Shown here: in pieces, positions 11,517-23,875 of the stretch | Position numbering within the stretch: the first letter of the stretch is position 1 | Layout of the letters: every line of letters starts with the position of its first letter | NCBI GenBank assembly: GCA_020746105.1 | Contig: CM036658.1 | Location: 9,532,689 to 9,596,688 of the forward strand | Source of the DNA: Trogon surrucura | Lineage: Eukaryota; Chordata; Aves; Trogoniformes; Trogonidae | Direction of reading: 5' to 3' | Length of the DNA stretch: 64,000 nt | Position numbers and translations under genes: made by a program | The notes under the pieces: generated by a model | Databases searched by the model: none | Told to the model about the DNA's origin: nothing | Seen by the model: only the letters and a program-made list of their open reading frames with translations

Positions 11517-13736
11517 GCAAGAAAAGTGACACTAAGTCCTTCAGAAAAATGCTTTGATATCTGTAGAGAGAATTACATTGAAGGTAAGTGCTGAGTATTA
11601 CTGCTGAAGTCTTTGAAGAGAAAACTAATCCAGCAAAAAAGCTGCCTCTGGCCTTTCAGTCTATTTCTAGGATGCTTCTGCTCAGAATCTCTAAATTTAC
11701 AAGCAGTTTTGATCCCGGTCACCCACTATTTAACCAGGCTACAAAGGAGCAAGAAGAGAGCCCTGTCTCTGCATCAAGTAAAGTAAGCAGCAGAGGTAAG
11801 CACTGCCAGGGCAGCAGCTGCTTGTTAGCCAAAACTACCAGTGCCATCCTGGTTGAGGGTATGATTCTGGTAGAGAGACTTTGCTCCTTTCTGCAGTTGT
11901 GAAGCTGCTCTTGTGAGAGGTGAGAAAATCAGACATGGGGAAAACATCCCTGTGTGCTGAGCTCTCCTGTGCTCTCCTCAGTCTGGCCGGACAGACCTGG
12001 TCACCTCTGTGTGACGTCTTCATCAGCTCAGCTGGCAAGAGGATGACTTACGGAGGGAAAAACAAAATATAAGGATGGAAAAAACAGGTGGAAGAGATTA
12101 TACCAGTATAGCATAGGTGCATTTCTAATTTAAGGGTACTTTGGCTGTAGTCAAACATTCAGAGTAAAAGTAGTGCCCCAATTTTCTGACTGAATGTGTG
12201 CCAATACCCACACTACGTATCTGATTGCTTCACTGTTAAGGAAATTAATTAGATGATGCCCCACACTTTCTTCCAGCTGACATGGACCACTTAAACATAC
12301 TAGTTGAAGCAAAAAAAAGAGCGGAAGGTAGTATTGTAATTAAATAAGAAGTTCCTTCCTATAATACTGCTTCTTGCCAGAAAGGTATTAAAATAAAAAA
12401 AAATAAAATTTAGATAAATAGAATAGAAATAGAATAAAAATCTAGAATTTTTAATTAAAGTTTGTTGGGTTTTTTATTAAAAAAAAGGAATACCAGTGGC
12501 TCTTCTGAGATAAATATGTATTTTTTAGAAAGCTCTAAAAGTTACACTCTTTTCTGAACTTCTTTGCAATGCAGTGAAAGTCTTCATCCATTTTCTTTTT
12601 TTTTTTTTTTTATTGAATGAATTTAAAGGAAGATCCATGGGTTATCAGTGGGCCCTGCTTCCCTCCCACAGGTCTGTCTGTGTGATCCACAGCAGGTCAC
12701 TTAAACCCACATTTTTAAACGTTATTTTTGGTCTTTGGAAACACAAAGAGATGCCTAACAAAGTTTCAGAAGTGACAGCAAAGTACCATCCATTCGAGTG
12801 TATGTTATAGTGTAATTGTGGAATAGATGTATGTCACATTTATGTGGTTTGATGTCGGGTAGGGTGCTAAGCGTAATTCAAACTACACAGTCTGCCAGGT
12901 AATTTTTTTGAATTAATGCTATATTACTCTGACTATGAGTAGTCCAAATATTATTTTTCTAAAAATTTAGAACAAAATTGTGATTGTCTAAAAACAGAGT
13001 AATTTTTATTTTTCAATTTATCTAAATGCATTAAACCTTTATATTTAGATATACAGTTGTGAATCTGAATTTACACTGATTTTATTCAGTAACAGTCACA
13101 GTTACAGTAACAATTTTTACACATGAAAGATAAACATTTTGAAATAGATACTTTTTGATGGCACCCATGGTGCTTGATGGGTTGGAAACATTCATCATTG
13201 GGACTCAAGTAAACTAGAATGATGTCAAGTTTAGATGTCTAATTCCAAAATAATAATTAGAAATTTGGAGAAAATGAGACACATCTGTACCTATATCAGT
13301 GTAAGAACATCTTAAGAGAGGCTTTGCTGCCATACAAATGCTGGAACTATGACAGACCAAAGCACTGCCTGGCCAGCCCTCCTCTCTCCAGCCACGCTCA
13401 CAGCGAGTGACAAAGGATGTTGTGAGGGAAGGGGAAGAAGTTGTGGTTGTGCACACGGAGCTTGCAGCCTCCTTTGAGCCATGGCTTGTGTATTTCCACT
13501 GCCCTCAGTGGGTTTTTCCTCTGCAAACCTGCCTGGCAATGTTCTTAAATCAAACAACCCCAACAATCTAACTGCACAGCAGGTAGCAGAAATTCGTTTT
13601 ACTGGGTTACTGCACCTCGTATGAAGAAACAACCTCCTTTTGCTCATTTTGAACTCTCTGCCCACTCCTTTCACTTAATGTCTCAACAGCCTCAACCAGG
13701 ACTCGTTTCTACATGTGACTGTGTTGGGTGACTTAC
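11517..13736. other. AT-rich DNA without recognised genes
   Basis: Low-complexity A/T runs near 12390-12490 and a poly(T) at 12596-12612. A 136-bp stretch at 11660-11795 has an acceptor-like and a donor-like edge, but I do not call it an exon. Confidence 0.5.
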
Positions 13737-14023
13737 TCAGAATTGAGTTGCTGAACATGCTCAGGTTTGATTGTCTTGTCATTAGCATTTCTGCACAGTC
13801 TTGGGAATGTCTGGAAGTCTTGGTAAGACTTGAAAGCTGCCTTTTTGCATGACGTCAGAGTTTCATCTGGAGTCAATATCACCTGAGACACAGTGTGTAA
13901 CCATTTCTTGGTGGTTTGCTTGGCCAATAGTCTCACCTTTGGCATCCTACACATTGCTTTGCAGTCCATGGTAGTTCTAAAGCAGGTACTTCATGCACTG
14001 CACAAGTGATCATTATTTAAATT
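13737..14023 (-). CDS. Candidate first coding exon of an unknown gene
   Basis: Read on the minus strand, a pyrimidine-rich tract ends in CTGCAG at 14024-14029, a good 3' splice site. The following 287 bases end at 13737 in CTGA|GTAAGT, a near-consensus 5' splice site. Inside, an ATG at 13967-13969 in perfect Kozak context (ACCATGG) opens 77 codons that run to the donor, and the in-frame TAA (13733-13735) lies inside the intron sequence. The peptide is rich in K, T and Q (starts MDCKAMCRMPKV) and resembles ordinary protein, but I do not recognise it. A TGA upstream of the ATG fits a leader plus start codon rather than an internal coding exon. No second exon was found, so this may be chance. 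Confidence 0.3.
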
Positions 14024-14029
14024 CTGCAG

Positions 14030-17000
14030 TGAAAAAAAGAAAGAACAATTAAGTCATTTATTTGTATACATTTTCACAAAACAGCATTCCCAGCAAGATG
14101 TCCTGTACTAATATTTTACTCCTCGCCCTTTCATCTCAACTCCCCATGACAGTCACGTTGTGTGACTAGTGACAAATGACTTGAAATGGTGTCAGGGTTT
14201 ATGAGTTTAGATGACAGCTTAAAATCAAGCTGACATTAACCTTTTTTTTACAATATACTTTGGACTAGACCCTCAGCAGCTGTAGTGCTGTACTTGCACC
14301 GAACCCAGCAACCAGAGCTAATTCCATGGCAGCTGAGAATCCATCCAGGACTCATAAAAATCAAAGATCTAAGTCTTATTCATAATGACAGAATGATTTA
14401 AAGAGAATATCAGTGTGGCACTCAGGCACTGGTGTGCTGAAGTGAGAGCTAAGTAATCTCGTTAGTACCACATTGCAACCTTGGAAGAACAATATTACCC
14501 ACTTTTCTTTCAATTTCCACGGTGAAGCCTTAGAACAGTATTACACACTTCCAGACAGTCTGTGCTCTACTTTAAACGGATGACATTGGTGCCTTAACAC
14601 AATAGCATTGAGAAATTTACTGGAGTAATCCCAAAAATCTCCATGTAGATCTGCCTGCTTGGCTGTTTTGTTTTCTTGATTTTTTTTTTCTCTCTGGCTA
14701 GTACCAAATGAGTCGTATCAATGATCTTGCCACATTGCTGTCCAAAGGGCTGTGAAGCTGCACACAGCAACTGTAGCCTGTTGCTTTCTGGCAATGAGAA
14801 ATGCCAAAGAGCTCTTACTGAGAAATGCTGTCTGTGTTGGTATTAACATCAGTCCTCAATTAATATGCAGAAAAAAAGAAAGCGATGTTAAATCTTCACC
14901 AAGAAATTTTTTTCTTGTCTTTTTTTTTGTTGCCTAGAGCTATTCAGTGACTTCAGATTGCTCTTCAACTGTCTATAATAAGTTCATCAAATAAGGCAAT
15001 ACATTCTACTAATTTAGGATATCTCATCTTACATGTTACCTACCCTCTTCTGTTCTTAAGAATTTACTAGTTGTTAGAACTGTAGCACACTGATTAACAA
15101 CATTTATTTTAGTTATAAATTTTCCTTTCTTCTTGCTCTGGAAATCCAGAGTAAGAAAAGAAAGCTAGTGGAACGTCTGTGGCCTCCAAAACAGAAAGAG
15201 AAACGGAATACACAAGTGACAGTTTAGCTGAGCTTCAACAAGGCACATGCAGCAGATTAATTTCAGAAGCAGGAAGTTTATGACTTCCAGAAATCACAGC
15301 TCTTTATAAGGAAAGACTAGCTGTCATGTAAAGTATAACCAGTACCAAATTTAGAAAAATTAAAAAAATATCGCTGGGCACAAAGAAGACTGGAGACAAT
15401 TTGGAGCTTAAGCCTGATACTTATACAGGAGAGCGAGCCTTTTCATACCTGTCTACCAGGGAAGTTAGACAGAGATCTACCTTGAGAAAAAGGTGAAAAC
15501 CATGAGAACAAGCTGCTGGAACATTTCTGAAGAATTGGTCTTGGAAATTGCGCCACAGATGAGGAACTGAACTCATCTAGGTAATCGCATCCAAGCAATT
15601 TCCCCTAGAATAAAAGTTTTCGCAGAGCCTTTTTCTAATGTAGTCTCTGAACCCCAGGGACTCTCTTTAGTTTGGGTGAATTATTTTTTAGAAAGGATGT
15701 GCATGAAACTTCAATTAATTTTTTTGTTTTTTCCTTTTAAACAAGTATAAAAAACAGCTTTCAAAGATTTATGTTATAATGTAGCACTTCATATCTATCA
15801 ATCTTGAAAAATATAAACTACAGAAGATAGATTTTTATAAAAAAGATTGATTTTTACAAGCAATTCTTGCAAATAGATAATTCTCTGTCCAACACAAACA
15901 CATGCCATTCTTCTCTCCTATATCTATTCGACCAAATTTATTGGAAGTGTCATATCTTAGAACGTGATTTTCAATGAATTTGTGAGCTCAAATATAACCA
16001 ACTTTCATGTTTAAATGTGTTAGGGAAAATGATATCATCAATATTCCCAATTTAGAATCTAGCAATAACAGCTAATACTCCAACAGGATCTGATGAACAA
16101 CATATCAAGCAACATCTTGTTTTACAAATTAAAAATGGTTACTTAAGGCAATGATGAGAAGCTGAGGCATTGTTTAGTTTTTGTCTTCCTTTTCCTTGTG
16201 CACAGACTCACTGGGGGCTGTGAGCTCCCGGGAGTGAACTGCATGCACTGTGATCCAAAGATTATTGAGACAAATCAGAGGCGCCCAGTAGCTTCACTGG
16301 ATGTGTAGGTTATCAAGTGTAGCTGTACTGAAACGATTCATTGCAAAGAGCCAGATAGTCCCCCTGGGAATGAAGACCATACTCCTACTCCATCCTGAAG
16401 CTTATGTGTGCACTGCTACACAGTCGCCGTGCAGCACGGGCAGCATTTGCGTTCAGGGTAGTGGCAAAGCAGGAGTCTCACAGGTGGCTAGAATTGGTTA
16501 TCAGCTCATTGGGTACTTTTTGTAAAGGTGATCTCTTGATAATTGAATGCTAGGAACTAAACTAGAGACTAGACAATATCTCAATCATGCCAAGTCACTC
16601 TCCTTTTGAATATCAACTAAATTATTTAAAATATTTTGTGATATATCTAGTTCCTTTCTTACATGTCACTGGTAACCATAAAGGCTACTTTAATTCTACA
16701 AGGCTTGAAGTTAGACACGTTGCAGTCTCCTTATTGATTGAGGGCCTTTTTTTTTTTTTTTTGGTACTGTGAATACTCTAAATTGAATCTTTTCCACTTT
16801 GTGCTCATCCATGAAAGTAAAATTGAAAAGCACTGCTACCATCTTCAATAACCAGTTTCAATTCAAAGTATTGCACTATGTAAAGGTTATTTTTTTATAC
16901 TACTTTCTGAGGTCTTCTAGTTTTTAATAACTAATGGTGTCGAAACCTCTGGAAACTTCATGCACTTCTCACACATTTCAGCATAAGACTAGCTCTGAGA

Positions 17001-20000
17001 AAAGGAAGGATTAACAATAAAACTTGGTATGAATTGTTGAAGTCAGTGGGCATGTCTTCACTAGATTCCACAGGAGGTAAACTGGGTCAAAATACATGTT
17101 CACTCACTTGAACACAGATGTAGGATTGGTACATAATTAAAGGGTTAGACTTCACAAGCAGGATTCTATTTCTGTTCCTACTTTGCAGCAATTCTTTTAC
17201 TTTTTTTCACCATATAGCCCAACAAAACAAACTTCAAAAGCTAATAAAAGGTGGTATATTTCCCACTGACATTCAATTACCTGAATATATTTAGAACAAA
17301 GAGAAATGACCATGCTGTTAGATACATACATTCTGAATTATGGACTCACCAGTTTTTGTCTCTGTATTTGAATTCCCTTTATTTTAGGCAGAGTTCATAT
17401 GATAAAGAATTCTCCTTATATCCAAGAGTGTGTACTAAATTGAGGATTTGTTCAAGCACATTGTCCCATTCCTAAACTCAGAGATGGTTACATCATAGTC
17501 TTACAAGCAGCAAAAAGTTTTCAAGAGTCTGAAAATCTGCTTACACACAAAATCTTTTGTCAAATAAAGTGATTTATGAATAGGTAACACTGTATCTTGA
17601 GGATTTTAAAACATATATTTAAATTAAGCATCAACAGAGAAAATTACCTAACTGAAAATGCCTAGAGAGATTGGGAAAAAAATTACTTGCAACCTTTATT
17701 ATCAAGTGATACCATACCATCAACCTGGAAAAACAAAGAAATATCTTAAAAGGGACAGATATACAGAAAAGTTTGAGAAGGTTGTCAGAGGCCGGAATGG
17801 GGAGAAGTTAAAACGGGATTATTGTCCCCCCTCCTCCCATTTTTGAAGTCTTGAGTGGGCCGGTAGTGTTGCAATACTGATATTCCACAACAGAGAGCAC
17901 TCGTGATCTGAAAGTTGCAAATTTCCAGTTTAAACCCATTTCCAGTTTCATGAGTGTTTCTGGAAAGTTTTTGGCACTTCATATTGAGTACATTTTTTTA
18001 AAGATTTTTTTTCTTGCAAATTGTTATGCTAAATCTTTTGTAGAACTTTAAAAAATGAGAAAAGAACATTTTAATTTTTATTGTGTTAATATAGATGTAT
18101 ACACATCAGCACATATTCATGTGTGTCTATACATGTACATGTACATGTATATTGTTTTATTTTAACTTAGGACAAAACCATCAAAATACCTGAAAATTCC
18201 TTCCAAAAGAGTCTTCTAAGAAATAACTGAAGATAAAGTCTATATTTTAAAAAAAAAGAGAAACCCAAACCAAACAAACAGAAATCCCACAACAAAAAAA
18301 TCCTACCCAAAAAAACCACCCTGAACAAGAGAAAAGTGAGACTAGAGTACATTAGTTTTCATGACCCAGGACATGAAAATATTCACTGAGAAATCTCTCA
18401 CATAAAATTAGCTCAGAGTTATACGAAGAATTCAGGTTGTGAAAACTCCAATTAACAGAGTATCTGAAAAATAATTGAAGAAAAAAACATATGTGTCTGC
18501 CAGAGTTTAGCTCTGAGCCAACTACTAAACACTGAGAGATGCTCTTTGTAATCCCACCACCATCCTTCCAGGGAAAGCTAAGAGGTGAACCAGAGACAAA
18601 GGATTTGGGATTGGAAAAAGCCTTGAACCAAATTATTGAAAACAAAAATAATACTAACAACAATGAAGATATTAAGCTATATACAGATATTATACAAGTA
18701 TGCAAACACACTCAAAGATACAGGAGAATATGTTAATGTGGAAACTGCATAATCTAGATGGCATCTATGTCCCAAGTAGAGAAGTTCCAGACCAGACTCA
18801 GCAGCAGACAGGAGTGCCCAAGCCCAGAGTCCCAATGGAAGTTCAAAAAAACCCCAACCAACCCAAGCCAGAAAGGGAAGCCTTGGAGCACCCATGCCAC
18901 TGGTGCTCAGAGGAAGGCGAGCTGCCCCAGTGAATGGTGCTTCTCTGCAGCATGAAAATTGGAGAACACTAGCAGCACAGGGAGAGGTGGCAAACAGCCA
19001 ATAGCAATCCTTCCAGCATAGAAGGCACTAAGAGAGCCTCCTAGGCTCTTGTTAGGGCCCTTTGTATACTGGGCACCATGGAAAGGAATACCATGACTGA
19101 TCTGTTTGTGTCACCTGACCCATTTTCTCCTCCCCACAGGCACAGCTGTCCTCTCTCCCTCTTTGTGATTGCCACCTGTTCCATGCAACCCTGGAAAAGT
19201 TTTTCCTGTGGGTCACAAACCAGGACAATATCTTTGAATTTCTTGTATTACACTGGGGAGTACAAGAAATGCAGATAAATGTGTTCATATAGTACTTCTG
19301 CTGTTGATCCTAGATCAAGCACCACACCTCCCGAAGGGCAGAAAATTAAGTCTGAAAAGTTTATTCTCCCTCAAGGGAGGAAAAACTGAAAGAATAGGTG
19401 TCTGCAGTCAACCGATGGCTCCCAGACCTTATGTTCTCTTCATTTATTTTAATTTCTGAATTTTGATGATTCTTCAGTTTTGAAGACTGTTGACTTCATC
19501 ATTAGCTATGATGAACATGGAGACAAGACTAAAATATAGCACTTGGTAGAGATGGAGGAATTCTTCCCTGACCCCAGAAGCTTTGTTTTGTATTACAGAT
19601 TTACATGACATACAGGGAAACACTGCAGATGAAACTAATTTTATTATTTGAATTTGTGGTGTAAATGTGTAAAAATTGTGACTGTGGAGCTCTCGGGATT
19701 CTGCAGTACATGAGGGTGTGGAGGTCTGAGGTTTGTTTTGAGAATTTCTTGAGTACAATTTACTACAAAATTGCTATTAATAAAGCCACATTAGTGTTTT
19801 TTAATATACGTACGTTACTAGCCACCACAAAATTACCACTGTGAAAGCAAGTATACGTATTTTGCAAGAGTAAAGCAAATATATATATTACAAACAGGGA
19901 AACTCAGTTTGGGTAGGTAGCATGTTGCTTATGAGTTACTTCTTGTAACTTTTTCATGTAGATACACCAGTTCCTTGGACAGTTGTTACTGATTCCTGTT

Positions 20001-23000
20001 TTTCTGGAAATGAGTTTGCCAGCTGCATCCCATCGATGAAGTTTCTGCTGAGCTGATCAGCGAAGTTTCAAGGTTCCCGTTTAAGGAAATACCATTCTTC
20101 GTTGTTACGATATTATCGCCTTTATGGTGGCTCTGCAACAGTTTAAAGGGTGATGGGAACTAGCACAGGATAAAGAGAAATAAACTTTTCAGTGTGGTTG
20201 CACAGAAAATATATACATGTGACTATTGGAGGCATTGAGGTCAGATTACCTCTTGACAGGTCTCTCTAGACTGGTTTCTACCTACTTTTTCAGACACGGA
20301 CTAGTATTTAGGTTTGCACAGCACCCTTCAAATCAGTGAAATTGTGCCAGCATCAGACAAGAGAAAATACTATTGATGCAAACAAGCAGGAATGTTCCAT
20401 TTAGCTCCATTAGGAATCCCCGTTCCTTTGACGAACCCTCAAGAGACACAATCTACACAGCTTCATGCAAGGAGTAAACATGTATTTGGAAAAGAAATTT
20501 CTGAGTATCCAACACAGCAGTGTAGAATTTTGAACTTGATTACTATTAAGGTTACAGAGAGTCTTAAAAGTATTGCTGAATTAAGACTTTACTTTTCAAG
20601 TGTAATTATGCTAATTTCCTGGATTTTCACCGCTTGGATGGCACACACTGGTAAGAAGAACTTGTGTTTGTTGGTTGACTACTTTTGCTAAAGTTTTAAA
20701 AAATATATGAAAATGGGAATAAACCAAAAAGTCTTCATTTGTAACACTTAGGTGATTTATGTTCCCATCTGCCTCCATTTATTACTGCAAGAGCACACTG
20801 ACTTGCACCAGGTCACGTAGCTAGAGCCTGATTTACTCTGTCTGAGAATATAAAGTCTGTTCTTATGACACGGTTCAGCACTTTCTCACTTTTGTTCTTC
20901 ACGCTACGGTCCTTATATCCAATCTTGTAAATAAGTCCTCACCCTATTCCCCTCTGTTCTGAGTCCCCTTTAACTGTACAATTACATAGAATAGCAATTA
21001 GCACCACTCCGAGTCACATAATTTACTGTGTAAAAATATTTTGCCACATCTCTGAATTTAGTAAGGTCATAACTTGGTTTGCTTGTCATTAACACTGCAA
21101 TAGTTCACAATGCAAACTGTCAGAGGATCATTCTGTTTTATTGCAGCCACTGAATATGAATCTACAAATGCTAAAATCCAATAACAGAGGAGAACAACCA
21201 ACTGGAAGAAGTCACAAACTGAATGAACAGGACAATGAGATGAGTTAAAAGTCATCACTTTGCCAGCTCAAACTTGAGAACAGTCTTTTAGAATTATCTC
21301 AGAAAGTGACCTTTGAGAGGATCACAACACAGTGGGAAAAAGGAAATGTGTTTAAAAGGCACTGAATGAAAGTCCGAAGCCAAGCGATCCTTTTATGACC
21401 TTAACCTGTCCCCATGTACATAGGGAAATGGGGGTACACGGTTAAGAAATACCACAAGCTCTGCACCCCAGCTGTGTGACACCAACAATCCTGGTAAAGC
21501 AGCAGCTTTCATGTTACTGAATCATTTCTTTGAGATGATGAAGCAGGTGCTGTGTCTCTCTGCACTGGTCCTGCAGACACCCGAGTCCAGCTCCTCACCA
21601 GCACCATACTTCTGCACCATTCTCGCCCCTGTTGCTAAAGGTTACGAAACCTCCAGCTTTTCGTATTGCCTGTAATGGGACAAGTCAGAGGGGCCAAACT
21701 GCTTTGGCCTGGTCTTGATGAACTTCAGGGTCCGGTACTGCTCGAAATTTACTTATTTGTTACACCAGCTGGGAAATTCACGCATTAAAACCTGGTATTT
21801 CCCCCTCTCTTCAAGGGAAAGTCATGAACGGGATTTGACACAACAAAGTCTTGTTTACATTCCTGTGTCGTCCCCTGAGTCGAGGCTCAGTTCAACTCCA
21901 GCCCAGTGAGTGGGAAGGATCTTCTGCTTTTACTCCTGTGAGCAAATGACCAGCAGTGAGCAGGCATTAACATGAGCCACTGGGAACTCGCTCGAGAAGG
22001 GAACTTGGTGACAGCTCGCTCCTTGCCTTCCCATAACGCAAACCCCACGGGCCTGAGTGTGCAGTGAGAACGCTTCTACCAGTGAGGATCCGCTAATTTT
22101 GAGGCATTTCTGAGCAGCCAGAAATAGTCAGGATATTTACTAATACAAAAGAAATATTATGGAAAAAAATAACAAGGTCTGTTCTATACGACAGAAACTA
22201 ATTTGAACTAAAATGGGTTAATGAAATACCACTGCACGTATCTCAGTTTACAGACACGTGAACCTGAAACAAAATTTTTCACTGATTGCTGTGGCTCTCT
22301 CCATTTATTAGATGCAGATCTATGTAATATTCTACTTAGATAAGGTCACTGAAACAAATAAGGAGTTTATCTCCAGGTATGAAATAAACAGCAAGCTTTT
22401 TTAAGAAGATTACTGGAGACATATTTTTTTCATCTTTCCCATACTAAGAACTAAAATGTCAGATTATAGGTGAGTGAAAATTTGTCTCAGGTAACTATGC
22501 ATGAAGGGAAAAAAATAACTGTGACTGCAAGAACAGAAAACAGCACAAAAAATTCCTCTTTAGGCTTAAAATAAGGGACTCTGATATGATTGATAAATGC
22601 AGCTTATACCAAATGCCTGCATATTCATGGGGATTGTATCCACCCAACAGTATCATTTCATGTGTGAAAATCTTCCATTTATATTGGAGAATGTATTCCA
22701 AAACTAAACAGCAATTTGCAACAGATTTCAGGCAAGCTTAAAAAAAGGAAGGGGGAGAACACCAAAGATTAACAGCTGGCTGATCCATGTTATCCTGAGT
22801 TTTACCATGGTCTAACTGTTATTTTAACTCTTACTCTTCCTAAAATATTTCTAGGCGAAAATGTAGTCCTAATCTCAACCTCAGTGCTACACCCATTATT
22901 GAATGATTTGTTCTGTGTTGAGTGATTCCTCAATTTTCCTCCTTTAATCCACATTTTCTTTTGTTAGGCAGTGGCTATAGCAAAAAAAAATTATTAAAAA

Positions 23001-23688
23001 TACCTTTTTGTCTATGGAACCATTTCTGGCAACTCATGTTACTTAATCAGCAATTTCTCCTCAGCTTCTGATCTGAGAGGTATATTGAATTCTTACTATT
23101 ACCTAAAGCCTTGTGCTAACAATAGCCATGGATACTCACCCAGACCACACTTATTCGGCATTGGATTGCCAAGTCAAAGGGAATTATAGAGGCAACCAAA
23201 TTTTAAAGAATGGGACGATTACGCATGTCACTGTTGGAAACAGGTTTTTTAAGAAACCACTCTCTAAAAATAAATTACGCTAAATCTTACAAACATATTC
23301 AAGTAAATTTTAATCACAGTGTTTGTAAAATTGGCTTGACCGATCATTTATATGAAACTGGACTGCATGATGTCTGCTTGTTTTTATGAAGTAGACAAAC
23401 CAGCTTTTATGTTACATCTTTTTTAAAAAGGTTGTAATCACTACTTAGTGCTGTACTCTTGTGTAACAGCTTTGCAAAAAGAAATTTCATAAAACTTTGA
23501 CAATACTGAATACAGCACTACAGAATATCATAGTTATTTCTTTATCAATTTTCAAATTAATATGAAAGTGTTATGGACTATTTAAAAAAAAAAAACCACA
23601 GACAAACAAACAAGAACTAAACCAATGGATAACAACGTATTTTGTGTCTGCCAAAACTGCAGTTACACAAATGATGTGAGCTGTCAGA
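14030..23688. other. Gene-poor AT-rich DNA
   Basis: Nearly 10 kb without a supported gene or repeat. The stretch at about 21380-22100 is more GC-rich than its surroundings but has no frame I could defend. A short self-complementary TACATG run lies at about 18129-18150. An AATAAA at about 15608 has no recognisable transcript attached. Confidence 0.5.
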
Positions 23689-23697
23689 GGGCCGGTT

Positions 23698-23708
23698 TAG
23701 CTCAGTGG
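23698..23708 (+). promoter_or_regulatory. RNA polymerase III A box of the SINE
   Basis: TAGCTCAGTGG fits the tRNA A-box consensus TRGCNNAGYNGG, lacking only the last base. Confidence 0.8.
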
Positions 23709-23741
23709 CTTGAGCGTGGTGCTTGAAACACCAAGGTCGCA

Positions 23742-23752
23742 GGTTCGATTCC
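23742..23752 (+). promoter_or_regulatory. RNA polymerase III B box of the SINE
   Basis: GGTTCGATTCC fits the B-box consensus GGTTCGANTCC exactly. With the A box 33 bp upstream, it forms a complete internal promoter. Confidence 0.85.
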
Positions 23753-23875
23753 CGTTCGGTTCTCACTTGTGTTGCCTGACCTAGTCGAGAGGTGGCGTCC
23801 CTGCTCACAACAGGGAGGTTGGATTAAAATGATCTCTAAGGTCCCTTCCAGCCCAGGCCATTCTATGATCTATGA

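Larger units (their letters stand above)
23689..23875 (+). mobile_element. tRNA-derived SINE with CR1 tail (TguSINE1-like)
   Basis: The first 74 bases (23689-23762) fold like a tRNA: GGGCCGG pairs with TCGGTTC through G-C and G-T pairs. The A box (TAGCTCAGTGG) and B box (GGTTCGATTCC) are both intact. The rest matches a CR1 3' end (GTCCCTGCTCACAACAGGGAGG, GGTCCCTTCCAGCCC, ATTCTATGAT), so it would be copied by CR1 reverse transcriptase. The wording of the head matches the tRNA-Ile-derived head I recall for zebra finch TguSINE1, although the loop here reads CTTGAAA rather than an Ile anticodon loop. No CCA end or target duplication is apparent. Confidence 0.85.

Noticed and set aside
15380-15660. 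Possible further LTR around an AATAAA at 15608
   Set aside because: No TG..CA ends, TATA box or duplicated flanks could be found.
18700-18955. 77-codon Pro/Gln-rich frame with a Cys-x2-Cys
   Set aside because: Too short, with no splice context and no matching neighbour to support a gag or other gene.
23689-23762. Functional tRNA gene
   Set aside because: The head has tRNA boxes but is joined directly to a CR1 3' tail, the acceptor stem relies on several G-T pairs, and the anticodon region is unconvincing. It is a SINE.
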